Source of the DNA: Methanoculleus marisnigri | GTDB lineage: Archaea; Halobacteriota; Methanomicrobia; Methanomicrobiales; Methanoculleaceae | Direction of reading: 5' to 3' | Assembly: GCA_002503885.1 (NCBI GenBank) | Contig: DASQ01000109.1 | Location: 1 to 25,324 of the forward strand | Length of the DNA: 25,324 nucleotides | Shown here: in pieces, positions 24,820-25,324 of the stretch | Layout: each line of letters begins with the position of its first letter | Numbering within the stretch: the stretch's first letter is position 1 | Position numbers and translations under genes: made by a program | Notes under the pieces: generated by a model | What the model was told of the DNA's origin: nothing | The model's database searches: none | Seen by the model: only the letters and a program-made list of their open reading frames with translations

Positions 24820-25324
24820 AGTGCGCAGTCGATATCGAATCCCGCGACGTCGAGGAGATGTACATCAACATCGACCCCATCCAGGCGGGCGGGCGGCTCA
24901 CCGCCGATGCCATGAAAGCGGCAATATCCTTCGGTGACGGCTACTCGGTCTGCGACAACTGCCGGAGCCCCTTCCGGCTCGACTATATCCAGAAACCTCC
25001 CATCGCCCAGTTCCACGCTGACCTTGCCGCGTGGTTGAATATGGACGCGGTCCGGGTGGTCCCGGGAGCGCGCCGGGGATTCCAGGCGGTCGCGAGCACG
25101 TACGTGGAGAAAGGCGACCCGGTCATCGTCACGGCGCTTGCCCACTACACCGAGTTCATGGCGGTCGAGGAGGCCGGGGGAATTCCTCTGGAGATCCCGA
25201 AGGACACAGCGAACCACATCACGCCCGACGCCGCCGCGGAGAAGATCGAGGCGGTGATCCGGGAGTTCTCGAAAACACCGCCCCTGCTCTTCATCGACCA
25301 CGTCGACTACCAGTTCGGGAACGT
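24816..25324 (+). CDS. pscS: Sep-tRNA:Cys-tRNA synthase (SepCysS), 5' part
   Basis: SepCysS is a pyridoxal-phosphate enzyme that converts phosphoserine on tRNA-Cys to cysteine, the second step of the route methanogens use in place of or besides CysRS. The first 169 residues are present; the gene runs off the window before the PLP lysine. Family marks are IQAGGRLT (22-29), FGDGYSVCDNC (39-49) with Cys46 and Cys49 corresponding to the persulfide-carrying pair in characterised enzymes, KPPIAQFH, and VVPGARRGFQAV. The strand ending FIDHVDYQFGN contains the PLP-contacting Asp and His region of the type I fold. The GTG start overlaps the stop of the small upstream gene by four bases. Partial at the right edge. 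Confidence 0.93.
   Translation, partial: MKCAVDIESRDVEEMYINIDPIQAGGRLTADAMKAAISFGDGYSVCDNCRSPFRLDYIQKPPIAQFHADLAAWLNMDAVRVVPGARRGFQAVASTYVEKGDPVIVTALAHYTEFMAVEEAGGIPLEIPKDTANHITPDAAAEKIEAVIREFSKTPPLLFIDHVDYQFGN

Noticed and set aside
1..25324. CRISPR arrays, tRNA or rRNA genes, insertion sequences
   Set aside because: I saw no regularly spaced repeats, no cloverleaf with GGTTCGAATCC-type arms, no rRNA-like conserved stretches, and no transposase or terminal inverted repeats.

Overview
The window looks like the chromosome of a hydrogenotrophic, formate-using methanogenic archaeon, most likely Methanomicrobiales and Methanoculleus-like. This is an inference from gene content and style, not from a database match. 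The supporting signs are an F420-type formate dehydrogenase with its formate carrier, Sep-tRNA:Cys-tRNA synthase (the tRNA-dependent cysteine route of methanogens), an archaeal Mre11-Rad50-NurA-HerA operon, TATA-type promoters about 25-30 bp before starts, frequent GTG starts, and high GC outside one AT-richer stretch.

Layout. Bases 1 to about 1590 are clearly AT-richer than the rest and hold no housekeeping gene. They contain a possible 49-residue membrane peptide and a minus-strand gene for an unrecognised protein with three exact-length 37-residue Cys/His repeats resembling ZZ-type zinc fingers. A C-tract-rich leader then precedes purL (with two PurS-like domains fused at its N-terminus) and purQ, which together make FGAM synthase. 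Convergent to them is a secreted C45-type Ntn-hydrolase-like protein. A divergent small gene follows, which seems to start with ACG, then an orphan DNA methyltransferase and a GntP-like permease.

The middle is about formate. fdhA-fdhB encode formate dehydrogenase, with cysteine rather than selenocysteine at the active site. They end 7 bp from a convergent ClC-CBS chloride transporter gene. After an apparently gene-free stretch of about 1.17 kb comes fdhC (formate carrier), closely followed by a two-helix membrane protein with an OB-like domain. The fdhC leader has a TATA-like box and a direct repeat that may be an operator.

The right end is DNA repair on the minus strand. mre11, rad50, nurA and herA overlap end to start and form one translationally coupled operon for double-strand-break end processing. 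Divergent from it, a 60-residue helical protein gene overlaps the start of pscS (SepCysS), which runs off the window.

The best candidates for undescribed biology are the ZZ-like tandem zinc-repeat protein, the helical mini-protein coupled to SepCysS, the gene with an apparent ACG start, and the membrane OB protein paired with fdhC. I saw no CRISPR array, insertion sequence, tRNA or rRNA.
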